NCBI RefSeq assembly: GCF_900167975.1
Contig: NZ_FUZU01000004.1
Span: 868,001 to 932,000 of the forward strand
DNA length: 64,000 nucleotides
DNA from: Ohtaekwangia koreensis
GTDB lineage: Bacteria > Bacteroidota > Bacteroidia > Cytophagales > Cyclobacteriaceae
Direction of reading: 5' to 3'
Shown here: in pieces, positions 1 to 8,607 of the stretch
How the letters are laid out: each line of letters starts with the position of its first letter
Numbering within the stretch: position 1 is the first letter of the stretch
The notes under the pieces: model-generated
What the model was told of the DNA's origin: nothing
Seen by the model: only the letters and a program-made list of their open reading frames with translations
The model's database searches: none
Made by a program: the position numbers and the translations under genes

Positions 1-1401
1 AGACTTTGCGGGATCCAGCTTGTGGGCTATTTTCCATTCGTCTGGTATGCCATCGCCTGCAGTGCTAACAGGTACCGGAGTTGAATTCAATATTGGCCAG
101 CCACCAACATCGCTTTGTGTGTCGATGATACCATTCGTACTTCCATTCGAGCCGGGAAACGAAAACGTTCCCTTTCTCACATTATCAATTACGCGTACAT
201 CAACAGCATCACGTTTCAGTGATGCACCGCTATAATACAATACGCGCTCGTAAGCCAGTTGTGCAGTATGGGTTGTTACTGCATTGCTGATCACATGTGG
301 TTCCGATTTTCGCATGGCAGCTTTATCTGCATCGGACACCGTCCCATAACTTCCGTGAAATTGATTATACACTCCGTATGTCCAGTTATCCGCAGTAGCT
401 TGTGGGCTACCTTCCACATAATTTCCGTTGATATAGTATTTACCCCAGATGTTATATACCTCTGTTCCTTCATTCTTATTTTTATCGATGGATACAATGC
501 GCTCCTTCTTTACCGTGGCCGGGCCTGGTTTATAGTAACAGTTTACGATATTCACGTTCATCGCTTCACCACCGTAGCAACTGTTGTTCCCCCAGTTATA
601 GAGTACATTATTCCGAAGATCAACCAGGTCCGTTAATGCAAAAGCCTTACCAGCTTCTTCGCCTAGCCTGGGGTTGCGACTGTCGTGGTGCGCGATCAAG
701 TTATGATGAAACGATGCATTTTTACCGCCCCATATACCACCGTAGCCATGCGCGCCTTTGCCATGCACGGAGTTCCGAAGGCTTTCCGAAATTATACACC
801 ACTGCAGCGTTGTGTTTTCATTGGCATATATAGATACACACTCATCGGTTGACCAACTCATAGAGCAGTGATCTACAATTATATTCTTATGAAATCTTCC
901 CCCTATAGCATCGCCTTCCTGTTTTGCTTCATCGCCCATTCTAAAACGCATAAAGCGAATGATGACATTATCAGCACTGATACCCACCGGGTAATTTTTG
1001 AGACATATACCATCGCCAGGAGCGGTTTGTCCTGCAATCGTAATATCACCATTGTTAATGTTCAGCTTTGATTTCAATTCGATTGTACCAGACACTTTGA
1101 ATACTATATAGCGGGCGCCTGCCGCCTGAATCCCTGCGCGTAAACTTCCTTCTCCTGCATCGTTCAGGTTGGTAACGAAGAGAACTTTACCTCCGCGTCC
1201 ACCCGTAGCGTTACGGCCAAACCCTTCTGCGCCCGGAAATGCATACGCGTCTTCTGCAACCTGCACAGGCTTATCAGCATCGGGATTACTGTTGTTATCG
1301 GGCTCCGCTTCCGAGCTGCTACAACTCGGAATCACGATACCCAGCGACAACAATACCAACGTCACCACCACACGCACAAAGGAATGTATATATAGCTGCA
1401 T
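1..1401 (-). CDS. Pectate lyase, PL1 family, lipoprotein (3' end beyond the window)
   Basis: Beta-eliminating lyase expected to cut homogalacturonan at the cell surface. I translated it from the minus strand; it stays open to base 1, giving 467 codons without a stop. The start is ATG at 1401-1399. Residues 1-27 are a lipoprotein signal ending IPSC (C27). The mature part opens with AFPGAEGFGRNATGGRGG, the hallmark start of Bacteroidota PL1 pectate lyases, followed by a right-handed beta-helix with VDHCSMSWSTDE and HHNLIAHHDSRNPRLG. Near the window edge it reads GDGIPDEWK, a common C-terminal segment in this subgroup. It is last in PUL 1, 47 bases after the beta-helix lipoprotein gene, with a hairpin in between. 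Family call is firm; the C-terminal extent is unknown. Confidence 0.9.
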   Translation of the reverse strand, partial: MQLYIHSFVRVVVTLVLLSLGIVIPSCSSSEAEPDNNSNPDADKPVQVAEDAYAFPGAEGFGRNATGGRGGKVLFVTNLNDAGEGSLRAGIQAAGARYIVFKVSGTIELKSKLNINNGDITIAGQTAPGDGICLKNYPVGISADNVIIRFMRFRMGDEAKQEGDAIGGRFHKNIIVDHCSMSWSTDECVSIYANENTTLQWCIISESLRNSVHGKGAHGYGGIWGGKNASFHHNLIAHHDSRNPRLGEEAGKAFALTDLVDLRNNVLYNWGNNSCYGGEAMNVNIVNCYYKPGPATVKKERIVSIDKNKNEGTEVYNIWGKYYINGNYVEGSPQATADNWTYGVYNQFHGSYGTVSDADKAAMRKSEPHVISNAVTTHTAQLAYERVLYYSGASLKRDAVDVRVIDNVRKGTFSFPGSNGSTNGIIDTQSDVGGWPILNSTPVPVSTAGDGIPDEWKIAHKLDPAKS

Positions 1402-1412
1402 CGTAATGAAGA

Positions 1413-1437
1413 GGTGTGACTGTATAAAAGTCACACC
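1413..1437 (-). promoter_or_regulatory. Intergenic hairpin before the pectate lyase gene
   Basis: Perfect 9-bp inverted repeat: GGTGTGACT (1413-1421) and AGTCACACC (1429-1437) with a 7-base loop. It lies in the 47-base gap between the beta-helix lipoprotein gene and the pectate lyase gene and would form in their common mRNA. There is no U-run after it on the minus strand, so an mRNA-stabilising or processing hairpin is more likely than a full terminator. Confidence 0.6.
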
Positions 1438-1448
1438 ATTAAAGTAAA

Positions 1449-3119
1449 TTATAGTTTAGCACGCCAGCGCGGATCACCACTTGAATATCTGCCTGAGAAT
1501 CCGCTATCCTTGAAATTGAAATTATTTTTGGCAGGATCAGTCCAAAGAGCATCTTGTCCACTTGTATAGTTACCCAGTGGAAACCCAGCAATTTCGTAGG
1601 TAGCGATGAATGAGAAATCAGAAGTGCTAAAGGTACTCACCACTTCGATCGTAGTATTCGGCAATCCTTCCTTGCCGCGGACCGCGTATGCCTTCGTTCC
1701 GGCTTCATCCCATCCGTGGCCGAAGATCGAGTTTTTAATTACGATTCCACCCGTTACGTCATTATTGCCAGCACCACCTCTATATCTGAATATATAGTTA
1801 CTGCTGCCTGCTTGTACTAAATTTGCAAACGTACATGCATCAATCACGATCGATTGAGAATTATTTCTGGAAGTAATCCCCGCCTGCAGTTTATTGAATG
1901 TACTGTTTTGCAACAATATATTATTAACACGTGCCGTTGGAGTAACTGCATTCGGGTCGGTATCTGTAGTAAATATACCATAGCTACCCAGGCTGTCCAC
2001 GATGGAGTTGATGATCTTAAAATTATTCACCACTACATTTGAACCACGGATACGCATGATACCACGGATTGTTCCGATCTCACAGTTCTCGAAAAGTACT
2101 TCGTTAACGGATATATCATTTGCAGACGGGTTGAAAATATAGTCACCGGTGTAATCATCACCTCGCAATTCAAGATCTATGAAATGGATATGATCAATGG
2201 TAGAACCCGCTGCTATATTCCAGTTCGTTGTTGTAAACAGCTTCGCCCGTTTCGCACCAAAACCGTGGGCAGCACGAATGGTGATAGACTTGTTCAATGC
2301 TACCGTTGGCAAATCAAACGATGCGCCACGTTTTACCAGGATGATCGAACCATCTTGAGCAGCAGCCACTGCGTTGGCAACAGCTTGCGGATCTTCACTT
2401 TCGCGAAGATCTATTACGCCAGCAGCAGTGGGATCTATATCTGCAGTAAGTGTTTTATACTCTGCCCATCCACGAAGCGTCTCTCCGCTATAGATGGCAA
2501 TCTGGTATCCGGTAGCAGCATTCAAATTCCCTATAATCGCTTCTCCATCTGCCTGGTCTTCATCGGACACAGCAACCTCCGATAACGGAGTTGTGAGTTT
2601 AAGATCAGTGCCAGCAAATATTTTTATACCGGTAACCGGCAAACCGGCAACAGTCCATGTAACGCGTGCGGCTATATCCGTAACATCATAAGAGGCAGGT
2701 AAATTTAAAATAGTAGGAAACCGTTCTGTACGTACGCTACCCAGTTCAGATATTTTGCTATCAAATTCAGATTTTTCGGCGTGGGCTACAGCACGCACCT
2801 GGTATAGTGTATTCCAGAAGAGTGGATCACCATTCAACAATTCCTCATTGATCACAACATAGCTCGTATCGGACTGTATAGTGTAATCGATCGTCTTGAA
2901 TGTATCGCGGCTCACTTCCAATGTATAGGAGACAGCTTTTTTCAAGTCGCCCAAACGAACAATGATAGAATTGCCCTCTGCAAAGAGGTCTTCCTGCAGC
3001 ACAGGCCTGAAGAGGCGTGTTTCAGGATATACCTCTTCATCATCGCACGCTGTCAAAAATGCAGCGACAACACCAATGGCAAGGAGTATAGTATATATAT
3101 TTAATTTCTTGATTTTCAT
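1449..3119 (-). CDS. Surface lipoprotein, fibronectin-like N-terminus plus pectate-lyase-like beta-helix (DUF4957/DUF5123 type)
   Basis: 556 residues, probably displayed on the cell surface. Lipoprotein signal 1-25 (FLTAC, C25). Residues ~35-225 look like two fibronectin-III-like modules (VSYTLEVSRD, ARVTWTVAGLPVTGIKIF). From ~235 a right-handed beta-helix follows, with repeated short strands such as VLFENCEIGTI, NNFKIINSIVDS and NILLQNSTFNKL, and a C-terminal DPRW. These proteins follow susD in pectin PULs and occupy the SusE/F position. I see no convincing lyase or GH28 active site, so glycan binding is the likelier role. Position: 46 bases after susD, 47 before the PL1 gene. DUF assignment is from memory of family features. 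Confidence 0.75.
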   Translation of the reverse strand: MKIKKLNIYTILLAIGVVAAFLTACDDEEVYPETRLFRPVLQEDLFAEGNSIIVRLGDLKKAVSYTLEVSRDTFKTIDYTIQSDTSYVVINEELLNGDPLFWNTLYQVRAVAHAEKSEFDSKISELGSVRTERFPTILNLPASYDVTDIAARVTWTVAGLPVTGIKIFAGTDLKLTTPLSEVAVSDEDQADGEAIIGNLNAATGYQIAIYSGETLRGWAEYKTLTADIDPTAAGVIDLRESEDPQAVANAVAAAQDGSIILVKRGASFDLPTVALNKSITIRAAHGFGAKRAKLFTTTNWNIAAGSTIDHIHFIDLELRGDDYTGDYIFNPSANDISVNEVLFENCEIGTIRGIMRIRGSNVVVNNFKIINSIVDSLGSYGIFTTDTDPNAVTPTARVNNILLQNSTFNKLQAGITSRNNSQSIVIDACTFANLVQAGSSNYIFRYRGGAGNNDVTGGIVIKNSIFGHGWDEAGTKAYAVRGKEGLPNTTIEVVSTFSTSDFSFIATYEIAGFPLGNYTSGQDALWTDPAKNNFNFKDSGFSGRYSSGDPRWRAKL

Positions 3120-3165
3120 ATCTCAGACTTTAGGTGACAGAATGTTTTTAGGTTGTTCAAAGGCC

Positions 3166-4983
3166 TTATCCGCCACCAAAACCATAGCCATCATTTTTCA
3201 ACGTACCTTTACTGTTCTCTATTCCAATCGTTGGGATCGGGAAAATATAGCGAACTGTTCCATTCGTATAGTTCGCCCAGTCGCGGGTAATCCATTCATC
3301 ATATGTAAGTGTGTTATCATGAAGATCGATCAGGAACGGGCTTCTTGTCCAGGTTTCATCTGGTGCAGCCAGTATCTTCTTATTAGGGTTTAACACTTTA
3401 AATTTCCCGCTTGCATCGCGCTTCCAGTAAATATAGTCCGGTAGCGTTCCTGTTCCATTGAAAGCGTCATCCGCCATCTTCTTTAACCCCTCGACTGTTT
3501 CCGTCATTTTTTGAGAATATATACCCCAGCGGATCAACTCATACTTACGAATCATTTCGCCACCAAATTCCCATGCCCGCTCATTAACAATAGCGTTGAA
3601 GAATGACTCTTTTCCACCGGAAACATTGCTGATATACTCATCCACTTTAGTCGCCCAGTATGCTACAGGAAATGCACGTTCGCGAACCCTGCGCAGTGCA
3701 CCTTGAGCATCACCTGTCGGACCATTCAATTCGTTTTCTGCTTCTGCAAACATTAATAGCACATCTGCGTAACGAAGCATAGGCCAATTTATACCGGTAC
3801 CTTTTGCTGTCGATTTACCAGGAGGCGTATCGAGAAAATGACGACTCCATTTACCTTGCGCTATGTTGGTTGGACTTGGCGATGTACCTGCGCCAACAAA
3901 TTCCTCTTCAAAGTTCATATTGACTTTATACAAAGCACAGGTTACATCTCTACGAACATCTGTTGTATCAAAAGAATAGTAATAGGTTGGCGGAATTGCC
4001 ATGTAGTTATTACCGGATCCATAGTCGTGTAAGGATGTTGGGCCACCTTGTACAGTTATACCTATATTCCACCCTACATCGCCATTGCCAACGGCAAACG
4101 GCACTTCAAAAAGTATATCGCTGTTTACCGGGGCAATGAACTTACACTCATTCATGAATACTTGTCTATAGTCTGCAGGAAGCGGACGATCTTTCAGATC
4201 CATAAGCTTCTTGCTATAGTCTTTCGCAATCTGATAGTATTCGAGGTAATCGCCTTCACGTGCCATAGTCAGGTCGGGTTTTAAAAACCAACCACCGCGC
4301 TGTAACGCAAGCCGTGCGATCATACCCAACGTATATTCACGGTTTACTTGTTCGATACCATATGGAGTTTGATCGGCCCAGAACATGCCTGCTTCTGTAT
4401 CGATCATATCCTGGATTAACTGTGAAAGAATTACGTTCCGGTCTTCTTTCGGCAGGTAAAAATTACTTCCTGCTTTCGGTGCTTCGGTAATAAAGGGCAC
4501 ATCGCCGAAATAAAAGATGAGCATGCTATACCAGTATGCCCGTAATGTATAGGCCTCACCCAACAGATGGTGCATCGTTTTGGAAGTAACAGCATCCGGA
4601 GAATTGAAAGCGTTGCTTCCCAAAATTCCTTCAATAGAAATGTTAGCATCACGGATTGCACGATAGGCGAATGTCCAGACTATATCAAGGTCTTTGTTTG
4701 TCGGTGATGCTTTCAGGTCCCAGATCTGATAACGGTCGGCAGCACTGCTCCATCCGCTTTGATGTTCGATATCGGTGTTCCCCACCATGTTGTTGGACAA
4801 TCGCGAACGAAATGCATCTTGCCCAAAATAAGAGTATATAGCATTAACTCCCTTCCTGGCATCATCTACATTCGAGTATACAAATTCTGTATTGAACGTT
4901 GACAATGAATCGGGCTCCAGAAAATCGTTACAAGCACTTAGCATCAGTACGGTTGTAACCAATAAAATATTTTTGATTTTCAT
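3166..4983 (-). CDS. SusD/RagB family nutrient-binding lipoprotein (PUL 1)
   Basis: 605 residues. Surface lipoprotein forming the lid on the neighbouring SusC-type transporter. Lipobox LMLSAC (C18) after an MKIKNILL signal. SusD features: N-terminal FLEPDSLSTFNTEFVYSNVDDARKGVNAIYSYF, TPR-like helices with GEAYTLRAYWYSMLIFYFGDVPF, and the C-terminal MLRYADVLLMFAEAENEL and NERAWEFGGEMIRKYELIRWG segments. It starts 18 bases after susC ends, so the two are co-transcribed. Specificity cannot be read directly; the adjoining pectate lyase points to homogalacturonan fragments. Confidence 0.95.
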   Translation of the reverse strand: MKIKNILLVTTVLMLSACNDFLEPDSLSTFNTEFVYSNVDDARKGVNAIYSYFGQDAFRSRLSNNMVGNTDIEHQSGWSSAADRYQIWDLKASPTNKDLDIVWTFAYRAIRDANISIEGILGSNAFNSPDAVTSKTMHHLLGEAYTLRAYWYSMLIFYFGDVPFITEAPKAGSNFYLPKEDRNVILSQLIQDMIDTEAGMFWADQTPYGIEQVNREYTLGMIARLALQRGGWFLKPDLTMAREGDYLEYYQIAKDYSKKLMDLKDRPLPADYRQVFMNECKFIAPVNSDILFEVPFAVGNGDVGWNIGITVQGGPTSLHDYGSGNNYMAIPPTYYYSFDTTDVRRDVTCALYKVNMNFEEEFVGAGTSPSPTNIAQGKWSRHFLDTPPGKSTAKGTGINWPMLRYADVLLMFAEAENELNGPTGDAQGALRRVRERAFPVAYWATKVDEYISNVSGGKESFFNAIVNERAWEFGGEMIRKYELIRWGIYSQKMTETVEGLKKMADDAFNGTGTLPDYIYWKRDASGKFKVLNPNKKILAAPDETWTRSPFLIDLHDNTLTYDEWITRDWANYTNGTVRYIFPIPTIGIENSKGTLKNDGYGFGGG

Positions 4984-5001
4984 ATTCTGTTGTAGTCAAT
5001 C

Positions 5002-8000
5002 TTAAAATGAGATATCAACTCCGATAGTATAGGAGCGGCTTCTTGGAAAAGAAGAATAATCAACACCAGGTGTCAATGCCGCATACTCTGAGCTTCGTGA
5101 AGTACTTACTTCAGGATCGTAGCCTGAATACTTCGTCCAGATATGAAGATTGTTACCCGTTACATATACTCTGGCGCGCGACATGCCTGCTTTGGAAATT
5201 ATACTTCTCGGCAAAGAGTATCCTATAGAGAGATTATTCAGACGGATGAAAGATCCATCTTCAACAGCCCAAGAATGTATAACGGCACCCGCTATACCAT
5301 AGCTGTTATGCGACCACATGGTTTTACCGGCATTCATCTCCGCTAATTGACCAAGATCAGTCACTACTTCACCTGGTGTTCCGGTATAGGAGCCCTCTAC
5401 ATCTATATAGGTAAATCGATTATCAGAATTCATGGTGTTCAGCATATTGCCATAGGTTACGCGTCTGAACTGGTTGTACTGAATCTTGCCCGTGTTATAA
5501 ACATCATTACCATATTGGTAGTTGAAGAATACTGAAAGGTCGAATCCTTTATAGCTGGCGTTAAAACCTAAACCGCCTTGCACTTTTGGTAACGTATTTC
5601 CAATTACTTTTCGGTCATCTGCGTTGATCAAGCCATCCGTTGCATCGGGTATACCATCGGCATTCGTATCTACGGTGATCTGATCTACCAGCTTGAGAAA
5701 GCCCGGACGGATATTCGTATTGCCGACCACTGCACTTGAGTTGGCTACGCCACCTTTCAGTATATATTTACCGGTAGCAGCATCATAACTTTCAAAGTCA
5801 TCCGTAGTATACATGCCAGCTGTTTCGTATCCATATATATCGCCAACTCGGCCACCTACTTTGAAATAAAAATCATTGATGTTGTTCAGATCTGTGCTGG
5901 CCCAATTGGACTGAAAGAAGCGGCTGTCTGTACCGTCAAGCTTCTCTATTTTTCCGCGATTCATACCAATGTTAAAATTGGCAGAGAACGTGAAGTCATT
6001 TGATTCTATAATATAGGTGTTCAATCCGAGTTCAATACCTCTGTTAGACGTACTTCCTATATTATCCCATTGGGAAGGGAAACCGGTATTAGGAGGTATA
6101 GCGGATTGTAACAACAGGTCTTTCGTAGTATTATAGTATACATCCAGGCTACCTTCAATTCTTGACTTCAGCAGAGTGAAATCAAGACCGGCATTCCGGT
6201 TAATGGTTGTCTCCCACTTTATATTCGGATTATACAGTACTGTGCTACTCGGCGTATAGTATACATTATCTACATTTCCCCAGCCAGGTCCGCGTGTTGT
6301 CGTGCCTGAGAATAAGAACTGCGCTGCTCCTGCATCGATACGATCGTTACCGGTTTTACCATAACTCACGCGAAGCTTTGCCTCGTCTATAAAAGTGAGA
6401 CCAGTCATGAAACTCTCTTGCGATAATTTCCAGGCAACAGCTACTGCCGGAAAATATCCTACACGATTTTCCTTCGCAAATCTGCTGGAAGCATCCGAAC
6501 GAAATGTAACAGTAGCCAGATATTTACCTTTCCATTGGTAATCCATTTTTCCCAATAGCGAGAACCGATTGGAGTTGATCTTCTCCGTAGTTTCATGACG
6601 ATCCGTTCTACCGAACGCCATGTTGGCAAAAAGTTCTTCAGGAGCAATCGATGCCCTGAAATCTTCAGACCTTACAAAATTACGCTTGCCACCTTCTGAA
6701 GAAATTTCTTGCCCGACCAGAACTGTAAGGCTATGTTCACCTATATTTTTTACGGTATAGGTAGCTGTGTTGAACCAACGATAAGAGAAATCATTGTTCT
6801 CGGTTTTCTCACCCAGCGGTAAACTACTTCCGTTATTAAATGACTCGCTGGTTAACGGTCCGTAGAATCGAAGATTCTCATCGAATGTGCGGGAAGTTGT
6901 GAATGTACTTCTCAGATCAAGGTTATCCAATATATTCCAGGTAACGCCACCATTGAACACATAGGCATTTGTTGTTCTGTTTCGCCAATCTTGTTTGGCA
7001 AGTTCTTTCGGACTTACCAGACTCAAGAGAAACGATTGAAAGTCATCATCAGAATTTACTTGCGTCAGATCAATATCCATTTCATCGGCTATACCATTTA
7101 CAGGTCGTGTCTGTACGGCATCTTTAATGTTGATTTGCGCATTGCCTGAAGTACCTGCACCATCCACTTCTGTATTCGTAATACGTGCAGAGGCTTCAAA
7201 CTTTAATTTATTGGCGATCTGATGATCTACTTTAAAATTAATTACGGTGCGGCTATAGCCTGAGTTAAGCATAAGCCCTTCATCCGTATTATTAGTAAGA
7301 CTCAAACCAAGTTTGGTCTTCTCTGTTCCTCCGCTTATACTTAAATTATGATATTGAGACAATTTAGGATCACCGAATAGTTCATCCTGCCAGTCTGTTG
7401 GCTTCTTTGATTTATATAGCTCGAGATCGTCATACTTACCAAAGTACTTTTCAAAATCATCTACGTTTGTCTGAGAGCGCAGCTTGGCATATTCATAGTT
7501 CGCCATTACGTATTCATAAGGCGAAAGCACTTCATATTTTCTGTTTTTGGGTAGTTGTTTGGATTGCAAAAAGCCGCTATAGGACACAATCGTTTTTCCG
7601 GCTACAGGCCGCTTGGTTGTTACAACCACAACACCATTGGCCCCACGTGCTCCATATATAGCGGTTGCCGATGCATCTTTCAAAACATTTATACTCTCAA
7701 TATCGGTTGGAGGTATATCTCGTATACTTGAAACGATGAAACCATCTACAACATAGAGTGGCGAATTATCCTGTGTGATCGAGCCGCCTCCGCGAACGCG
7801 AATCACAATTTCTGCATCCGGAGAACCATCGGTAGTCAATACATTTACACCGGGTAGCCTACCCGTTAGCGCCTGTGCCGCACTGGACACCGGGATCCTG
7901 GAAAGATCTTTACCCGATAATGTAGCGACTGATCCGGTTAGATCGGATTTCTTTACAGTACCATATCCATAGTCTACTACAACAACTTCATCGAGCGTTG

Positions 8001-8322
8001 TGAGATCAGGTTGCATGGAGATGTCTAGTGTCGTTTGATTTCCTACCGTGATCTCCTGCGGTTTCATTCCAATGAACGAAGCCACTACAATGGCATCAGC
8101 AGAAACGGATAGTGAGAACTTACCCTCAGCATCTGTCACAGTTCCATTGCTCGTTCCTTTTTCAATGATGGAAACACCCGGAAGAGACGATCCATCATCT
8201 GACTTTACAATGCCAGTGACAGTCCTTGATTGGGCAAGCAGCGGGATGGAATCTGCAGCTATGGCAACCAGTGCAAGCAGCAGCGTTATCATCCATTTTT
8301 TTAGGTGTATAGGTATACTCAT
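5002..8322 (-). CDS. SusC/RagA family TonB-dependent outer-membrane transporter (PUL 1)
   Basis: 1106 residues. Imports oligosaccharides through the outer membrane with its SusD partner. Signal peptide 1-30 (ending SIPLLAQ), then a carboxypeptidase-regulatory-like domain (~33-110, VTGIVKSDDGSSLPGVSI), the LDEVVVVDYGYG segment, a plug domain (~120-235, with PLYVVDGFIV and NVLKDASATAIYGARGANG), and a 22-strand barrel ending in ...TIGVDISF with a terminal aromatic residue. No N-terminal STN signalling domain, so it should not signal to an anti-sigma factor. First gene of PUL 1; its upstream region holds GCAATCGATTGC, the LacI-type site shared with PUL 2. Confidence 0.95.
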   Translation of the reverse strand: MSIPIHLKKWMITLLLALVAIAADSIPLLAQSRTVTGIVKSDDGSSLPGVSIIEKGTSNGTVTDAEGKFSLSVSADAIVVASFIGMKPQEITVGNQTTLDISMQPDLTTLDEVVVVDYGYGTVKKSDLTGSVATLSGKDLSRIPVSSAAQALTGRLPGVNVLTTDGSPDAEIVIRVRGGGSITQDNSPLYVVDGFIVSSIRDIPPTDIESINVLKDASATAIYGARGANGVVVVTTKRPVAGKTIVSYSGFLQSKQLPKNRKYEVLSPYEYVMANYEYAKLRSQTNVDDFEKYFGKYDDLELYKSKKPTDWQDELFGDPKLSQYHNLSISGGTEKTKLGLSLTNNTDEGLMLNSGYSRTVINFKVDHQIANKLKFEASARITNTEVDGAGTSGNAQINIKDAVQTRPVNGIADEMDIDLTQVNSDDDFQSFLLSLVSPKELAKQDWRNRTTNAYVFNGGVTWNILDNLDLRSTFTTSRTFDENLRFYGPLTSESFNNGSSLPLGEKTENNDFSYRWFNTATYTVKNIGEHSLTVLVGQEISSEGGKRNFVRSEDFRASIAPEELFANMAFGRTDRHETTEKINSNRFSLLGKMDYQWKGKYLATVTFRSDASSRFAKENRVGYFPAVAVAWKLSQESFMTGLTFIDEAKLRVSYGKTGNDRIDAGAAQFLFSGTTTRGPGWGNVDNVYYTPSSTVLYNPNIKWETTINRNAGLDFTLLKSRIEGSLDVYYNTTKDLLLQSAIPPNTGFPSQWDNIGSTSNRGIELGLNTYIIESNDFTFSANFNIGMNRGKIEKLDGTDSRFFQSNWASTDLNNINDFYFKVGGRVGDIYGYETAGMYTTDDFESYDAATGKYILKGGVANSSAVVGNTNIRPGFLKLVDQITVDTNADGIPDATDGLINADDRKVIGNTLPKVQGGLGFNASYKGFDLSVFFNYQYGNDVYNTGKIQYNQFRRVTYGNMLNTMNSDNRFTYIDVEGSYTGTPGEVVTDLGQLAEMNAGKTMWSHNSYGIAGAVIHSWAVEDGSFIRLNNLSIGYSLPRSIISKAGMSRARVYVTGNNLHIWTKYSGYDPEVSTSRSSEYAALTPGVDYSSFPRSRSYTIGVDISF

Positions 8323-8421
8323 AGGCGGTTAAAATGATTGGATCAGATTTCACTTTTGTGCCGATTGCGCATACCGCAATAAAATGTAACGGAAAGCATA
8401 TTGGGGAATTCATAACATTGA

Positions 8422-8433
8422 GCAATCGATTGC
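8422..8433. promoter_or_regulatory. Candidate LacI-family operator (PUL 1)
   Basis: GCAATCGATTGC is a 12-bp perfect palindrome with the central CG typical of LacI-family operators. The identical 12-mer lies upstream of PUL 2 susC. It is 100 bases upstream of the PUL 1 susC start codon. The likely ligand is the LacI protein encoded at 20337-21368 (inference). Confidence 0.65.
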
Positions 8434-8469
8434 ACTATTTAGTAAAAGTAACAACATTTTTGAAATCAC

Positions 8470-8490
8470 AAAATCGTTACAAACGATTTT
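8470..8490. promoter_or_regulatory. Perfect AACGATTTT palindrome upstream of PUL 1
   Basis: AAAATCGTT (8470-8478) and AACGATTTT (8482-8490) are exact inverted repeats separated by ACA. The half site differs from the LacI-type site 37 bases away, so a second regulator may bind here. AACGATT-like half sites recur upstream of the PUL 3 susC (near 33829-33836 and 33892-33900). Confidence 0.45.
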
Positions 8491-8551
8491 TCAAACGTTT
8501 TTTACAAAGAACAATCGAATGCGCATTATTTAGGTATTTTACCGTTAATTC

Positions 8552-8587
8552 CAAAAAAATAGCCGCCCGGGAATAACCGGACGGCCA
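8552..8587 (-). terminator. Rho-independent terminator of the CE12/GH28-GH105-DUF4861 operon
   Basis: On the minus strand a GC-rich stem (GCCGTCCGG pairing with CCGGGCGGC, one G-U wobble) is followed by TATTTTTTT. It lies about 20 bases after the DUF4861 stop codon and separates PUL 2 enzymes from the PUL 1 promoter region. Confidence 0.85.
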
Positions 8588-8607
8588 CTAAAAATGAATA
8601 CTACCGA

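Larger units (their letters stand above)
8323..8551. promoter_or_regulatory. Upstream regulatory region of PUL 1 susC
   Basis: No gene is visible here. It contains a perfect LacI-type palindrome at 8422-8433, a degenerate half site (CCGATTGC at 8361-8368), a perfect AAAATCGTT/AACGATTTT palindrome at 8470-8490, AAACGTTT at 8493-8500, and a variant CAATCGAATGC near 8512-8522. I could not identify a clear Bacteroidota -7/-33 promoter. Confidence 0.6.
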
